In this document: positions 1 to 7,732 of the stretch, one piece after another
Position numbering within the stretch: position 1 is the first letter of the stretch
Layout of the letters: every line of letters starts with the position of its first letter
DNA from: Streptomyces lydicus
GTDB lineage: Bacteria > Actinomycetota > Actinomycetes > Streptomycetales > Streptomycetaceae
Length of the DNA stretch: 64,000 nt
Assembly (NCBI RefSeq): GCF_000717345.1
Contig: NZ_JNZA01000001.1
Coordinates: forward strand, 261,538-325,537
Reading direction: 5' to 3'
Notes under the pieces: generated by a model
Seen by the model: only the letters and a program-made list of their open reading frames with translations
The model's database searches: none
Told to the model about the DNA's origin: nothing
Made by a program: the position numbers and the translations under genes

Positions 1-407
1 GCGTCCACGATCACGCCCGGCAGCGGCAAGCCCGTCCGCAGGAAGCGGCCGCGCACCCGGTGCTCGTAGTTCGAGGTCACCAGCGCCCAGGACCCCGGCG
101 GCAGGCCGTGCAGCAATTCCGACGCGCCGGCGTAGGCCGCATAGACGCCGGACCGCACGTCCTCGTCCTCCAGCTCGTGCAGCGCGGCCAGGCACTCGCG
201 AGGATCGCGGTCCGCAGCGACCCGCGCGAACGTCTCCATCGGCCGCGTCCGCAGAGCCACCCGGTAGACCTCGGCCGCATCCAGCCCGTACCGCTCCGCC
301 CAGGTTTCCCAGACCCGACGCTGGTTGCTCACCGCATCGATCAAGGTGCCATCGACATCGAACAAGACGTACTTCGCACGGCCGGACCGCGCAGGTTCAC
401 TCGTCAC
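1..407 (-). CDS. HAD-family hydrolase, partial (C-terminus off window)
   Basis: Haloacid-dehalogenase superfamily hydrolase, probably a phosphatase; only about 135 N-terminal residues lie in the window. Near the N-terminus it reads KYVLFDVDGTLID, HAD motif I, whose first Asp is the phosphoryl-accepting nucleophile and second Asp the acid/base. Roughly 95 residues later LVTSNYEHR supplies the motif II Ser/Thr. The intervening helical segment looks like a C1-type cap, as in phosphoglycolate phosphatase or beta-phosphoglucomutase relatives. The GTG start at 407 is preferred because an in-frame TGA directly precedes it. The substrate cannot be told; motifs III and IV are outside the window. Confidence 0.85.
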   Translation of the reverse strand, partial: MTSEPARSGRAKYVLFDVDGTLIDAVSNQRRVWETWAERYGLDAAEVYRVALRTRPMETFARVAADRDPRECLAALHELEDEDVRSGVYAAYAGASELLHGLPPGSWALVTSNYEHRVRGRFLRTGLPLPGVIVD

Positions 408-505
408 TCATCGATCATGTCAGGAACCATGCCCATGCCAACGGGCCGAAGTCATCGCAGTGAAACCCGCTCGACCTGGCTACCCCCTGCCAGAGATTCT
501 TGAGC

Positions 506-1057
506 ATGGAATTTCTCTGCTATCACCGCGACCGGCCCGGCTCCCTGCCGCTGCGCGACGAACTACTGGAAGAGCATTGGTCTTATATGGACCGGTATGC
601 GGAGGAGCTGATCGCCCGGGGCCCGACCTTCGCCGACGACGGCGACATGCCCACCGGCAGCGTGCACATCGTCGACCTGCCCGATCCCGCCGCGGCCCGC
701 GCGTTCGCCTTCGACGAGCCGAACTACCAGGCCGGCGTCTATCGGGACGTGTTGCTGCGGCGGTGGCGCAACACGCTGGGGCGCACCATGTGGGACTTCC
801 CCGGCGGACCGGACGGCGGCAATCGATACCTGGTGCTCGGCCTCGGGACGGGCCCGGCCGCCGACCTCGCCGTGCCGCCCGACCGGGACGAACTGATCGC
901 CTACGGGCCGCTGCTGTCCGACAACGGCGAGCTCTGGCTCGGCACGGCGGCGTTGCTCCGGGCACCGGACCCGGAGACGGCGCGCGCCATTCTGGCCCCG
1001 GACCGGTACGCCGACATCGAGGTGCACCACTGGCAGTTCGGCGGGCGCCCGTCGTAG
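506..1057 (+). CDS. YciI-related domain protein
   Basis: Cytoplasmic protein of 183 residues with two YCII-like halves. The first begins MEFLCYHRDRPGS and includes the conserved HxxxMDxY-type element (EEHWSYMDRYAEELIARGP) followed by DDGDMPTGSVHIVDLPD. YCII domains are ferredoxin-like folds with an active-site His/Asp pair found in small dehydratase- or isomerase-like enzymes; the precise reaction is unknown. The second half (YLVLGLGTG..., ELIAYGPLLSDNGELWLGTAAL...) looks like a diverged repeat of the same fold. ATG at 506 was chosen; a TTG two codons upstream is possible and no strong ribosome-binding site decides. It stands alone between the HAD gene and a DoxX gene that converges on it. 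Confidence 0.7.
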   Translation: MEFLCYHRDRPGSLPLRDELLEEHWSYMDRYAEELIARGPTFADDGDMPTGSVHIVDLPDPAAARAFAFDEPNYQAGVYRDVLLRRWRNTLGRTMWDFPGGPDGGNRYLVLGLGTGPAADLAVPPDRDELIAYGPLLSDNGELWLGTAALLRAPDPETARAILAPDRYADIEVHHWQFGGRPS

Positions 1058-1272
1058 CCGAGGACGTCCGGCCGACATCGCCGTCGAAGCGGGCACGAGT
1101 CAGCCACGGTTGACCCCGTTCGGAGGGAGCGAGGCGGGTCACCAGGCAGGCGGGTACCGGCCCACCGGACGAGGGCGAGGACGACCCCCCGGCGCTGTGG
1201 GAAGTATCGCGCCGGGGGCGCTCCGGTCGCAGAACGTCGTCGTCGGCGCCGCGGCGGGTGGGGCGGGAAGGT

Positions 1273-1686
1273 TCAAAGACTGAGGGTGATCGCGGCGGCG
1301 ATGCCGCCCAGGCCGAGGGCGAAGGCGGCCTGGGGCCACCCGCCCGTGCCCCAGCGGAAGAATCGGTCTACCGCCAGCCGCCCGGGGCCGGTGGCGGTGA
1401 TGCCGAGGGCGACCACGGCGATGCAGACGCTGTACTCCACTCCGCCGTCCGTCTCCCAGAGGCCGTGGGCTCCGGCGAATCCCCTACCGGTCTCCGCCAG
1501 GCCCTTGCCTCCGAAGATCCCGAACAGCTTTTGCGTGCCGTGCCCGGCCATCAGCAGCCCGAATGTCAGCCTGATCAGCAGAAGCCCCCAGTCGGAGGCG
1601 GACGATGTCGCCGTGACGGTGCCTGGTGCTGCCGATGCCGTCGTGGCCGAGGGGCGGCGGTGGTACGTCATGAGTTTGGTAACCAT
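1273..1686 (-). CDS. DoxX-family membrane protein with internal deletion
   Basis: DoxX-like integral membrane protein. The N-terminal helix (DWGLLLIRLTFGLLMAGHGTQKLFG, interrupted here for length) is typical, and the C-terminal part EYSVCIAVVALGITATGPGR followed by a last hydrophobic helix is also typical. Family members have four helices in about 150-180 residues; this one has 137 residues and only three hydrophobic segments. Around residues 75-80 (about 1450-1462) the text jumps from the loop after helix 1 (GRGFAGAHGLW) straight into the loop before the last pair (ETDGGVEYS), so about 45 residues covering helix 2 and part of helix 3 appear to be missing in frame. Start ATG 1686 has GGAG about 8 nt upstream; a GTG further upstream is possible. 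It lies downstream of the SufR-like regulator on the same strand. Confidence 0.75.
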   Translation of the reverse strand: MVTKLMTYHRRPSATTASAAPGTVTATSSASDWGLLLIRLTFGLLMAGHGTQKLFGIFGGKGLAETGRGFAGAHGLWETDGGVEYSVCIAVVALGITATGPGRLAVDRFFRWGTGGWPQAAFALGLGGIAAAITLSL

Positions 1687-1781
1687 GGGAATGCTCCGGT
1701 CGAAGGACGCCGGGCCGCTCCCGTGGTCGTCGCCCACGCGCACCTCGGCGCTGCGACCGTGCCTTGATCCTGCTGGCCGGC

Positions 1782-1862
1782 TCAGTGGTGGCGCCAGGCG
1801 GCGTCGGTGACGTCCTCGGTCGGGAGCTCGACGACGTCGCTGTGGTGGAGAGGGCTGTGCAT
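1782..1862 (-). CDS. 26-residue peptide translationally coupled to the upstream regulator
   Basis: Very small frame, MHSPLHHSDVVELP then TEDVTDAAWRHH, ending in TGA. Its ATG shares the A of the upstream regulator's stop codon (TGATG), the classic arrangement for translational coupling. Five His residues in 26 are striking. It could be a genuine small protein, or the surviving N-terminus of a gene whose remainder was deleted, since the neighbouring DoxX gene has also lost sequence. I do not recognise a family. No separate ribosome-binding site is evident beyond what coupling would provide. Confidence 0.4.
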   Translation of the reverse strand: MHSPLHHSDVVELPTEDVTDAAWRHH

Positions 1863-2584
1863 CACCCCTTGGTAGGGCCCAGCTGGACGCAGCATTCCCC
1901 GGGGCGTGGGGCGAGCGTCGCCTCTACGCCGCTGACCTTCAGGCCCTCCAGATAGCCGGTGATGAAGGCGTGGTTCATGCCGCACACCAGCTCGGGGGCC
2001 TTGGCGGCCAGGGGGTGGAACGGGCAGTTGCGCAGCCGCAGTTGGGTGGGGGTTTCGCGGACCGGCTCGAAACCGTGCTGGTCGAGCATCCGCTCGCAGA
2101 CGCTCAGTCCACGTTCTGCGCCGAGCCGGCCGGGACGTGTCTGTTCCCGTTCGCTCGCGCCCAGTTCCCGGCCGCGCCGGCGGGCTGAGCGCAGGGCGGC
2201 CTCGGCCGCGGATTCGCCGTCGTCCTCGGTCAGGACGGCCTCCAGCAGGAGGTCGGCCAGCAGTTCGTGACGGCGGTCCGGGATGCTGACGTGGATGTGG
2301 CTGTCGGTGGGTTCGTAGACCTTGGGCTGACGGCCGACCTTCCGGATCCCGCCGGGTGATTCGTACCGGGCGCGCAGCAGGCCGGCGTCGACGAGCTTGT
2401 CGAGGTGGAAGGCCGCGAGCTTGCGTGAGATGCCCACGCTGGCGGCTGCCTCGTCGCGGGTCACGGGGCGGCGCTGGCGCCGGATGAACGCGAACATCTG
2501 CCGTCGGGAGTCCTCGCCGAGGACGCTGACGGACTCGATCGCGGCGTCACCTGCAGGAGGCTGCGGCGTTGCGTCAGAGGTCAC
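1862..2584 (-). CDS. SufR-like winged-helix regulator with C-terminal cysteine cluster
   Basis: Transcriptional regulator of 240 residues. An N-terminal ArsR/DeoR-like winged helix spans about residues 20-85 (RRPVTRDEAAASVGISRKLAAFHLDKLVDAGLL, split here), with the recognition helix at GISRKLAAFHL. The wing is followed by GRQPKVYEP, usual for this group. The C-terminal domain carries Cys residues in NCPFHPLA, ELVCGMNHAF and PGECCVQL, the arrangement by which SufR-type repressors hold an Fe-S cluster, so an iron-sulfur or redox signal is a reasonable inference. It is divergent from the DUF2231/folE group and may control it through the palindrome at 2671-2691. Start GTG 2584. The stop overlaps the start of a 26-codon frame. 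Confidence 0.8.
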   Translation of the reverse strand: MTSDATPQPPAGDAAIESVSVLGEDSRRQMFAFIRRQRRPVTRDEAAASVGISRKLAAFHLDKLVDAGLLRARYESPGGIRKVGRQPKVYEPTDSHIHVSIPDRRHELLADLLLEAVLTEDDGESAAEAALRSARRRGRELGASEREQTRPGRLGAERGLSVCERMLDQHGFEPVRETPTQLRLRNCPFHPLAAKAPELVCGMNHAFITGYLEGLKVSGVEATLAPRPGECCVQLGPTKG

Positions 2585-2658
2585 GTCTTCACAGTAACGC
2601 GTACACCGATAGGTGCAACCGGCAAACCTCCGTGCGATGCGGTGTGGAGCTGGGCATC

Positions 2659-2691
2659 TTGACGGCCCTCACAAATAAGACCAAGATTTGT
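2659..2691 (+). promoter_or_regulatory. Promoter with overlapping palindrome for the DUF2231/folE group
   Basis: TTGACG (2659-2664), a 17-bp spacer and CAAGAT (2682-2687) make a good sigma70-type promoter pointing to the gene at 2711. A perfect inverted repeat ACAAAT-N9-ATTTGT (2671-2691) covers the -10 box. Its position fits a repressor site, most simply for the divergent SufR-like regulator; that link is inference. Confidence 0.5.
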
Positions 2692-2710
2692 TGGTGAAAC
2701 TGGAGGCGTC

Positions 2711-3253
2711 ATGGTGGATCCGTCGCATGAGCAAGCCAAGCGGCCGGTGAGTGCTGCGCTGGCCGGACCGTACGGGCACCCGTTCCACCCGATCCTGGTC
2801 ACCGTTCCCATCGGGGCCTGGGTGGGCAGTCTGGTCTTCGACATCGCCTCGCATCTCGCGCGTGATCCGGACTTCCTCGTCCGGGGGGCGATGTGGCTGA
2901 TCGCGCTCGGGGTGATCGGCGCGCTGGCCGCGGCCCTGGTCGGGTTCCTGGACCTGTTCGCCATCCCGCCGGGCACCCGGGCGTTCCGCGTCGGCCTCGT
3001 CCACATGACGCTGAACCTGCTGGTGACCGCCGCCTACGCCGCCAATTTCCTGTGGCGGCACGCCGGCCACCGGCCCGATAGCGGCGTGGGCGACGGAATG
3101 CTCGCGCTGAGCGCCGTGAGCCTCGCGGCCCTGGGCGTCTCGGGGTACCTGGGCGGCAAGCTCGCCTACCGCTGGGGCGTGCGGGTCGCCGACGAGGGCA
3201 CCCAGGCCGAGGGCTTCGTGCCCACCCACCGTCCGCCGGGCTCTGCCGGCTGA
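2711..3253 (+). CDS. DUF2231 membrane protein
   Basis: Integral membrane protein of 180 residues with four hydrophobic segments: roughly residues 28-46 (HPILVTVPIGAWVGSLVFDI), 57-82, 95-115 and 130-148. The opening GHPFHPILVTVPIG is the hallmark of DUF2231 proteins, where the conserved His residues have been suggested to bind a metal or haem; no enzymatic role is established. ATG 2711 is preceded by GGAGGCG-like sequence (actggaggcgtc) 4-5 nt away. It is the first gene of a co-directional group (small membrane protein, folE, ArsC-like). Confidence 0.8.
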   Translation: MVDPSHEQAKRPVSAALAGPYGHPFHPILVTVPIGAWVGSLVFDIASHLARDPDFLVRGAMWLIALGVIGALAAALVGFLDLFAIPPGTRAFRVGLVHMTLNLLVTAAYAANFLWRHAGHRPDSGVGDGMLALSAVSLAALGVSGYLGGKLAYRWGVRVADEGTQAEGFVPTHRPPGSAG

Positions 3254-3323
3254 CCACCTCCACCAGCGTGTCCGCGCGCAGACGCGGCCGCGGTGGGTTC
3301 CCCCTTCACCACGAGGAGTCCTC

Positions 3324-3749
3324 ATGGACATCGCCGCACTGATCACCTGGGTGATCACCGCTCTCGGCGGCTTCTACATGCTCGGCACCTGGCTCGCCCG
3401 CGGAGGCGCCAAGGCCGGCAACAGCCGCCTGCCCGTCCCCGTCATCTTCGGGCACTTCGCACTCGCCGCGGTCGGCCTGGTCGCCTGGATCATCTACGTG
3501 ATCACCGACAAGGACGCCCTGGCCTGGACCGCCTTCGGCCTCCTGGTGCCCGTCGCCCTGCTCGGCTTCGCGATGCTGGCGCGTTGGATCCCGGTCTACC
3601 GGGCCCGTTCCGCCGCGGCCGCCGCGGGACAGCAGTCCGAGCCCGCCGAGCGGTACTTCCCCGTACCGGTGGTGGCAGGGCACGGCCTCTTCGCCGTCGT
3701 CACCGTGGTCCTGGTCCTGCTCACCGCTCTCGGGATCGGTGGCAGCTGA
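3324..3749 (+). CDS. Small four-helix membrane protein, function unknown
   Basis: Protein of 141 residues with four predicted transmembrane helices (about residues 5-25, 38-62, 68-88 and 118-138) and a short Ala-rich loop (residues 94-106) on one side. Helix 2 starts VIFGHFALA and helix 4 VVAGHGLFA, so each pair contains a Gly-His motif, suggesting a duplicated two-helix unit with paired intramembrane histidines. The start at 3324 is backed by GAGGAG (ccacgaggagtcctc) about 7 nt upstream. Its stop is separated from the folE start by a single base, so the two are almost certainly co-translated. I do not recognise a named family. Confidence 0.7.
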   Translation: MDIAALITWVITALGGFYMLGTWLARGGAKAGNSRLPVPVIFGHFALAAVGLVAWIIYVITDKDALAWTAFGLLVPVALLGFAMLARWIPVYRARSAAAAAGQQSEPAERYFPVPVVAGHGLFAVVTVVLVLLTALGIGGS

Positions 3750-3750
3750 C

Positions 3751-4401
3751 ATGACCCAGCATCCCCCTACCGCCCTGCACCTGGCACCCGGCGACCCGGA
3801 CGCTCCGATACCCGCGCAGGCCGCACTGCGCGTCGTCCAGGAAAATGACGGCATCGACCTGGTCGCAGCCGAACGCGCCGCCGGACAGTTCCTGCAGGCA
3901 CTCGGCATCAGCACCGCATCCGAGAGCCTGCACGGAACGCCGGGGCGCATGGCCCGCGCCTACGCCGAGCTGTTCAGCCCCCGACCGTTCGACCTGACCA
4001 CCTTCCCCAACGACGAGGGCTATGACGAACTCGTCCTGGCCCGCAGCATCCCCGTGCGCTCGGTGTGCGAACACCATCTGCTGCCGTTCGTCGGCACCGC
4101 CCACGTCGGGTACCTGCCCGGCCGACGCATCCTCGGCCTGTCGAAACTCGCCCGCGTCGTCGAACACTTCGCCTGCCGCCCGCAGGTCCAGGAACGCCTC
4201 ACCAAACAGGTCGCCGACTGGCTGCAGACCCAACTCGAGCCCAAGGGCGTGGGTGTCGTGATCGAGGCCGAACACACCTGCATGACCCTGCGCGGCGTCC
4301 AGGCCACCGGCTCCAGCACCCTCACCTCCACCCTCCTGGGCACCCTGCGCAGCGATGCGCGCTCACGCAGCGAATTCCTGGCCCTGGCCGGCCTCACCTG
4401 A
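3751..4401 (+). CDS. folE: GTP cyclohydrolase I (FolE)
   Basis: GTP cyclohydrolase I, which converts GTP to 7,8-dihydroneopterin triphosphate, the first step of folate and pterin synthesis. The 216-residue protein has the zinc and catalytic signature SVCEHHLLPF, the strand ILGLSKLARVVEHFA with catalytic His, and the second zinc Cys in EAEHTCMTLRG; the C-terminal TSTLLGTLR is also conserved. All key residues are intact. ATG 3751 is used: it follows the preceding stop by one base; a GTG four codons upstream overlaps that gene. Streptomyces usually carry a primary folE elsewhere near cell-division genes, so this is probably a second copy, and its coupling to membrane proteins and an ArsC-like protein suggests a stress or pterin-cofactor role. 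Confidence 0.93.
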   Translation: MTQHPPTALHLAPGDPDAPIPAQAALRVVQENDGIDLVAAERAAGQFLQALGISTASESLHGTPGRMARAYAELFSPRPFDLTTFPNDEGYDELVLARSIPVRSVCEHHLLPFVGTAHVGYLPGRRILGLSKLARVVEHFACRPQVQERLTKQVADWLQTQLEPKGVGVVIEAEHTCMTLRGVQATGSSTLTSTLLGTLRSDARSRSEFLALAGLT

Positions 4402-4460
4402 CCTGACCGCACCATGCGGGGCACCGCTTCGCCCGGACACCAACGAAAGACACCCACCCG

Positions 4461-4817
4461 ATGGAAATCTGGATCAACCCGGCCTGCTCCAAGTGCCGGT
4501 CCGCGCTGTCGCTGCTCGACGCAGAAGAGGCGCAGTACACAGTGCGGCACTACTTGGAAGAGCCGCCGACCGCAGACGAACTCGACGCGGTCCTGCGGCG
4601 CCTGGCCCTGGAACCGTGGGACATCACCCGCCTCGGCGAACCCATCGCCGCCGAACTGGGCCTGGCGGCGTGGCCGCGCGAAGCGGCGGACCGCACCCGG
4701 TGGATCGAGACGTTGACCGCCCACCCCACGTTGATCCAGCGGCCGATCATCACCGCCGACGACGGGACGACAGTGCTGGGCCGGTCACCGGAGGCGGTGC
4801 GCTCCGTCCTGCCGTAG
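4461..4817 (+). CDS. ArsC/Spx-like thioredoxin-fold protein
   Basis: Protein of 118 residues with a thioredoxin-like fold of the ArsC family. It begins MEIWINPACSKCRSALSLL; the Cys in NPACSKC matches the catalytic Cys of glutaredoxin-dependent arsenate reductase (E. coli ArsC uses NPxCxxS/T). Further features are LEEPPTADELDAVL and LIQRPIITADDGTTVLGRSPEAV, where the Arg-Pro after IQ is the conserved oxyanion-binding element. Either arsenate reduction or a general thiol role is possible; no other ars genes sit nearby, so substrate is open. Start ATG is well placed 60 nt after folE in the same operon direction. Confidence 0.8.
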   Translation: MEIWINPACSKCRSALSLLDAEEAQYTVRHYLEEPPTADELDAVLRRLALEPWDITRLGEPIAAELGLAAWPREAADRTRWIETLTAHPTLIQRPIITADDGTTVLGRSPEAVRSVLP

Positions 4818-4952
4818 CGCCGCAGACTGGATTCCGCCGCTCTCACCGCTGGCATCGTCGACGTACGAATGACCAGCAGCCGGTGGCGGGGCGATGCCCG
4901 GGTGCGAAACCCGCGTGCGGTCCAGCGCTCGCGCGTGATAGTCCACCCTGCC

Positions 4953-5525
4953 ATGGACGATCTTGTGACAGCGCGGCTCGTACTTCATCCGCTGAGCATC
5001 AGCGAAGCCGAGCGAGTGCTGACCGGAGAACCGGATGACACCGCCCGATGGGCGCCCGACTACCCCGCGGAGGGCGACGTTTCCGCGGCCAGACGATTCC
5101 TCAATACCTGTGCGAACACCGGTGATCCCCGACCGTTCGGCACGTACGAAATCCGTCGCAGCGAGGACGGGCGCACCATCGGCGGCGTGGACTTCCACGG
5201 AACTCCGGACGAAAACGGCAGTGTCACGATCGGCTACGGCCTCATCCCGTCAGCGCAGGGCAAGGGATACGCCTCCGAAGCCCTCCGCGCCCTGCTGGCG
5301 TTCGCGCGCGCCCACGGCGTCACCAGCGTGGAAGGCGACACCGACCGCGACAACACCGCCTCCCAACACGTCATGGCCGCGGTCGGCATGCGACTGGTCG
5401 CCGAAGACGAACGACTGAAGTACTACAAGATCACCTGGAACGGGACAACGGAGATTGCTGAGCCGAAACACCAACCACACCAAGCTCACCTCACCCGTGA
5501 CCAGCAGTTGCGGGCAAGCTTTTGA
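4953..5525 (+). CDS. GNAT N-acetyltransferase (RimJ/RimL type)
   Basis: GNAT acetyltransferase of 190 residues using acetyl-CoA. The opening TARLVLHPLSISEAERVL is usual for RimJ/RimL-like members; the acetyl-CoA pyrophosphate loop is in IPSAQGKGYASEALRALLAFA (Q/R-x-x-G-x-G/A), followed by VEGDTDRDNTASQHVMAAVGMRL, the conserved Asn/Ser-x-x-x-x-x-x-GF-like motif. The ATG at 4953 gives the standard N-terminus; an earlier start would add a basic extension unlike the family. The last ~30 residues (TTEIAEPKHQPHQ...) are a disordered-looking tail beyond the fold. The substrate, small molecule or protein N-terminus, cannot be decided. Confidence 0.85.
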   Translation: MDDLVTARLVLHPLSISEAERVLTGEPDDTARWAPDYPAEGDVSAARRFLNTCANTGDPRPFGTYEIRRSEDGRTIGGVDFHGTPDENGSVTIGYGLIPSAQGKGYASEALRALLAFARAHGVTSVEGDTDRDNTASQHVMAAVGMRLVAEDERLKYYKITWNGTTEIAEPKHQPHQAHLTRDQQLRASF

Positions 5526-5568
5526 GGAAGGATGGCCACGTGACCAGTGCGAGGAAACGAGGCCAGCT

Positions 5569-6033
5569 GTGACGGAGCCGAAGGCAGTGGACCTGATCCA
5601 CTTGGAGGACGGGGACGGCAACCGCTGCACAGTGCGCGTCACCGGCCGCTTCCGGCCCGGAGTCCTGACCGGCCACGACATCCTGTGCGCTGACGTCCTG
5701 GTATCCGCGAGCTTCGTCGACGCGCGTTTGGAGATGTGTCTCTCCCCGCAGGACCTCTCGTCCTGGCAGCAGTCGCTGGCCGAACTCACCCCGGGCGGCA
5801 ACGCGAGCCTCGGTGGAGACCGGGGCCTGCATCTCGGTATCCACGTGAATGACGAGCGATCGGTCTCTGTCTGGGTCGAGGATCCAGACCGTCTCACCAC
5901 AGCGTTGACGATCCGGCCGCCGGCCGGCTGGCTCGACGAACACCACGACCGACTCCAGCAGGTTCGGCAAGCCTGGCCCAGAGAGGTCGTGGAAACGGCT
6001 CCCATGGCGTACGAGTGGGCACTCCGCCCCTGA
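5569..6033 (+). CDS. DUF5959-like protein
   Basis: Protein of 154 residues beginning VTEPKAVDLIHLEDGDGNRC, a pattern I associate with the Streptomyces DUF5959 family (acidic beta-rich protein with VRVTGRFRPGVLTGHD). No enzyme motif is visible; the body alternates beta-like strands with a conserved LEMCLSPQDLSSWQQSL segment. GTG 5569 is chosen for the family-like N-terminus and a GAGG about 6-8 nt upstream. It follows the GNAT gene by 43 bases and another GNAT gene comes next, all on the same strand. Family assignment is from memory and moderately sure. Confidence 0.6.
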   Translation: MTEPKAVDLIHLEDGDGNRCTVRVTGRFRPGVLTGHDILCADVLVSASFVDARLEMCLSPQDLSSWQQSLAELTPGGNASLGGDRGLHLGIHVNDERSVSVWVEDPDRLTTALTIRPPAGWLDEHHDRLQQVRQAWPREVVETAPMAYEWALRP

Positions 6034-6102
6034 CAAGCACGGACTCCGCGGAGACACTCACCGGCGACCCGCAGCGTGAGCCACGAAAGGCACGAGACAA
6101 CA

Positions 6103-6798
6103 GTGAACGGTCACACCACGGCACTCGACGACCCGGTGGGGGAGTCGCTTCGCGGTCGGCACGCCCACCTCGCCCGCCGGCGCGGCCGTGCCGCCACCTA
6201 CCTTCCCGACGTCGCGACCTTCGCCGCGGTGTCCGCTGCCCCTGACGAGGCGGAGTGGGCCGACCTGGCCCGGCTTCTGGGCCGGGGCGAGCTCGCCGAC
6301 ATGTTCAGTTCCCCGGCGACGCCGCCGACGAGCTGGGCGCCGGTCTTTGCCCTTGACGGCCGTCAGATGACCTGGTCCGCAAGCAGCCCTCCGCGCGTTC
6401 CGCATGCCGGCCCAGACATCGAGGAACTGACCGCGCAAGACATCCCCGACATGCTCGACCTCGTCGCACGTACCCGACCGGGACCCTTCTGGCCGCGCAC
6501 CAACGAACTCGGCACCTACCTGGGCATCCGCGTGCACGGCGCGCTGGTGGCGATGGCCGGCGAGCGGCTCCGCCCTCCGGGATGGACCGAGATCAGCACC
6601 GTCTGCACCGCTCCCGAGGCCCGCGGACAAGGCCACGCCGCCCGCCTGATCAGCACCCTTGCCGCGCGTATCGCGGCGCGGAACGAGCGTCCCTTCCTGC
6701 ACGTGGCCGAGACGAACACCGGCGCGATCGCACTCTACGAGCGGCTCGGCTTCCGGACCCGCAGGCACGTGACGTTCCGCGGGTTCCGCGTGGCTTGA
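6103..6798 (+). CDS. GNAT acetyltransferase (FR47-like)
   Basis: Acetyltransferase of about 231 residues whose C-terminal half is a clear GNAT domain: IEELTAQDIPDMLDLVARTRPGPFWPRT, then ISTVCTAPEARGQGHAARLISTL, where R-G-Q-G-H-A binds the acetyl-CoA pyrophosphate, and ETNTGAIALYERLGFRTRR (Asn and Tyr of motif B). The N-terminal ~100 residues form the substrate-side domain typical of FR47-like proteins. GTG 6103 has GAAAGG 11 nt upstream; a GTG at 6076 is an alternative. Substrate unknown. Confidence 0.8.
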   Translation: MNGHTTALDDPVGESLRGRHAHLARRRGRAATYLPDVATFAAVSAAPDEAEWADLARLLGRGELADMFSSPATPPTSWAPVFALDGRQMTWSASSPPRVPHAGPDIEELTAQDIPDMLDLVARTRPGPFWPRTNELGTYLGIRVHGALVAMAGERLRPPGWTEISTVCTAPEARGQGHAARLISTLAARIAARNERPFLHVAETNTGAIALYERLGFRTRRHVTFRGFRVA

Positions 6799-6874
6799 CA
6801 ACCCCGAGCGGGACGCAGGTGACCAGCGCGCTTGCTAGAAGGGGATGTCACCGGTGTGACCTAGAGTCCCGGCC

Positions 6875-7525
6875 ATGACGACTCTGATGATCGAAAATGG
6901 TCCTTCTGCGCCGGATGCGCTGGTGACCCGGACAGGCGGAGTGCCCCTGGCTGGGGTCGGCACCGAATGGCCATGCTGCTCCTCATGTGAGGGCCCGATG
7001 CAGTTCCTTGCCCAGGTTGTCCTGGATGACCTCGGAGAAGAGGAGGGGGAGAGCAAGGGAAAGGGAGGAGTCCTTGCCCTGTTCGCCTGCCAGAACGACC
7101 CGGGCATGTGCGACGACTGGGAGCCGCGCTCCGGAGGCAACCGGGCCTTGCTCTTCCCACTGGATGGCCTTGGGCCGATACCCCTCCCTGAGGGGGACGA
7201 GGAGGCGCCGCTCGTGCTCGGCGACGTTCGGGCCGTCGTCCTGGAGCGCGAGTCCGAGGACGACTACGATCTGGCGCGCGCAGCGTGGGCAGCGAGAAGT
7301 GAACGACCCGAGTCGTCTGTGCTGGGGCAGCTTGGGGGACGTCCTGCCTGGATTCAGGCAGACGAGACACCCTCCTGCCCCTCATGCGCCCGTACGATGC
7401 CGTTCATCGTCCAGCTGGAGGAAGGCCCGGATCACAGCACCTCGATGAACTTCGGTGGTGCGGGCAGTGCCTACGCATTCGCCTGCGAGCCGTGTGGCCG
7501 CGCGTTGTTCCTGTGGCAGTGCTGA
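6875..7525 (+). CDS. DUF1963/YwqG-like protein with two Cys pairs
   Basis: Protein of 216 residues resembling the DUF1963 (YwqG-like) beta-rich family: VLGQLGGRPAWIQADE and the C-terminal AYAFACEPCGRALFLWQC are characteristic. Cys pairs CCSSC near residues 34-38, CPSC near 172-175 and CEPC near 205-208 could bind zinc or form disulfides. Homologues are often found near toxin/immunity or small-molecule resistance genes, but no function is fixed. ATG 6875 follows a short 76-nt gap after the GNAT gene. The acidic middle part (LGEEEGESKGKG) is likely a loop. Confidence 0.65.
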   Translation: MTTLMIENGPSAPDALVTRTGGVPLAGVGTEWPCCSSCEGPMQFLAQVVLDDLGEEEGESKGKGGVLALFACQNDPGMCDDWEPRSGGNRALLFPLDGLGPIPLPEGDEEAPLVLGDVRAVVLERESEDDYDLARAAWAARSERPESSVLGQLGGRPAWIQADETPSCPSCARTMPFIVQLEEGPDHSTSMNFGGAGSAYAFACEPCGRALFLWQC

Positions 7526-7687
7526 AGCCGACCCGGCGATCTGGGACCTTCACGTGCATGCCGTCAGTGGACGGTCGCGGGTTCTCCTCGGCGAGCTCGT
7601 TGTTGGGCTCGGCCAGTTCGTGATGGGCCAGCTGCTCGACTCTACGTGTCCCGCACGTGGGGGTTGACGTCCGGTCGCGGACGAGGC

Positions 7688-7712
7688 GGCCCCGGTGCGC
7701 CGCACCGGGGCC
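7688..7712 (-). terminator. Terminator hairpin after the secreted-protein gene
   Basis: Perfect 12-bp inverted repeat GGCCCCGGTGCG / CGCACCGGGGCC with one central base, lying 20 bp past the stop of the minus-strand gene at 7733. Without a T-tract, as usual in Streptomyces. Confidence 0.7.
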
Positions 7713-7732
7713 CGCAGGGGAGCTATGCGGCT

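Noticed and set aside
7526..7687. Possible transposon coiled-coil remnant (RVEQLAHHELAEPNNELAEE)
   Set aside because: Short heptad-like text with no second element or terminal repeats.
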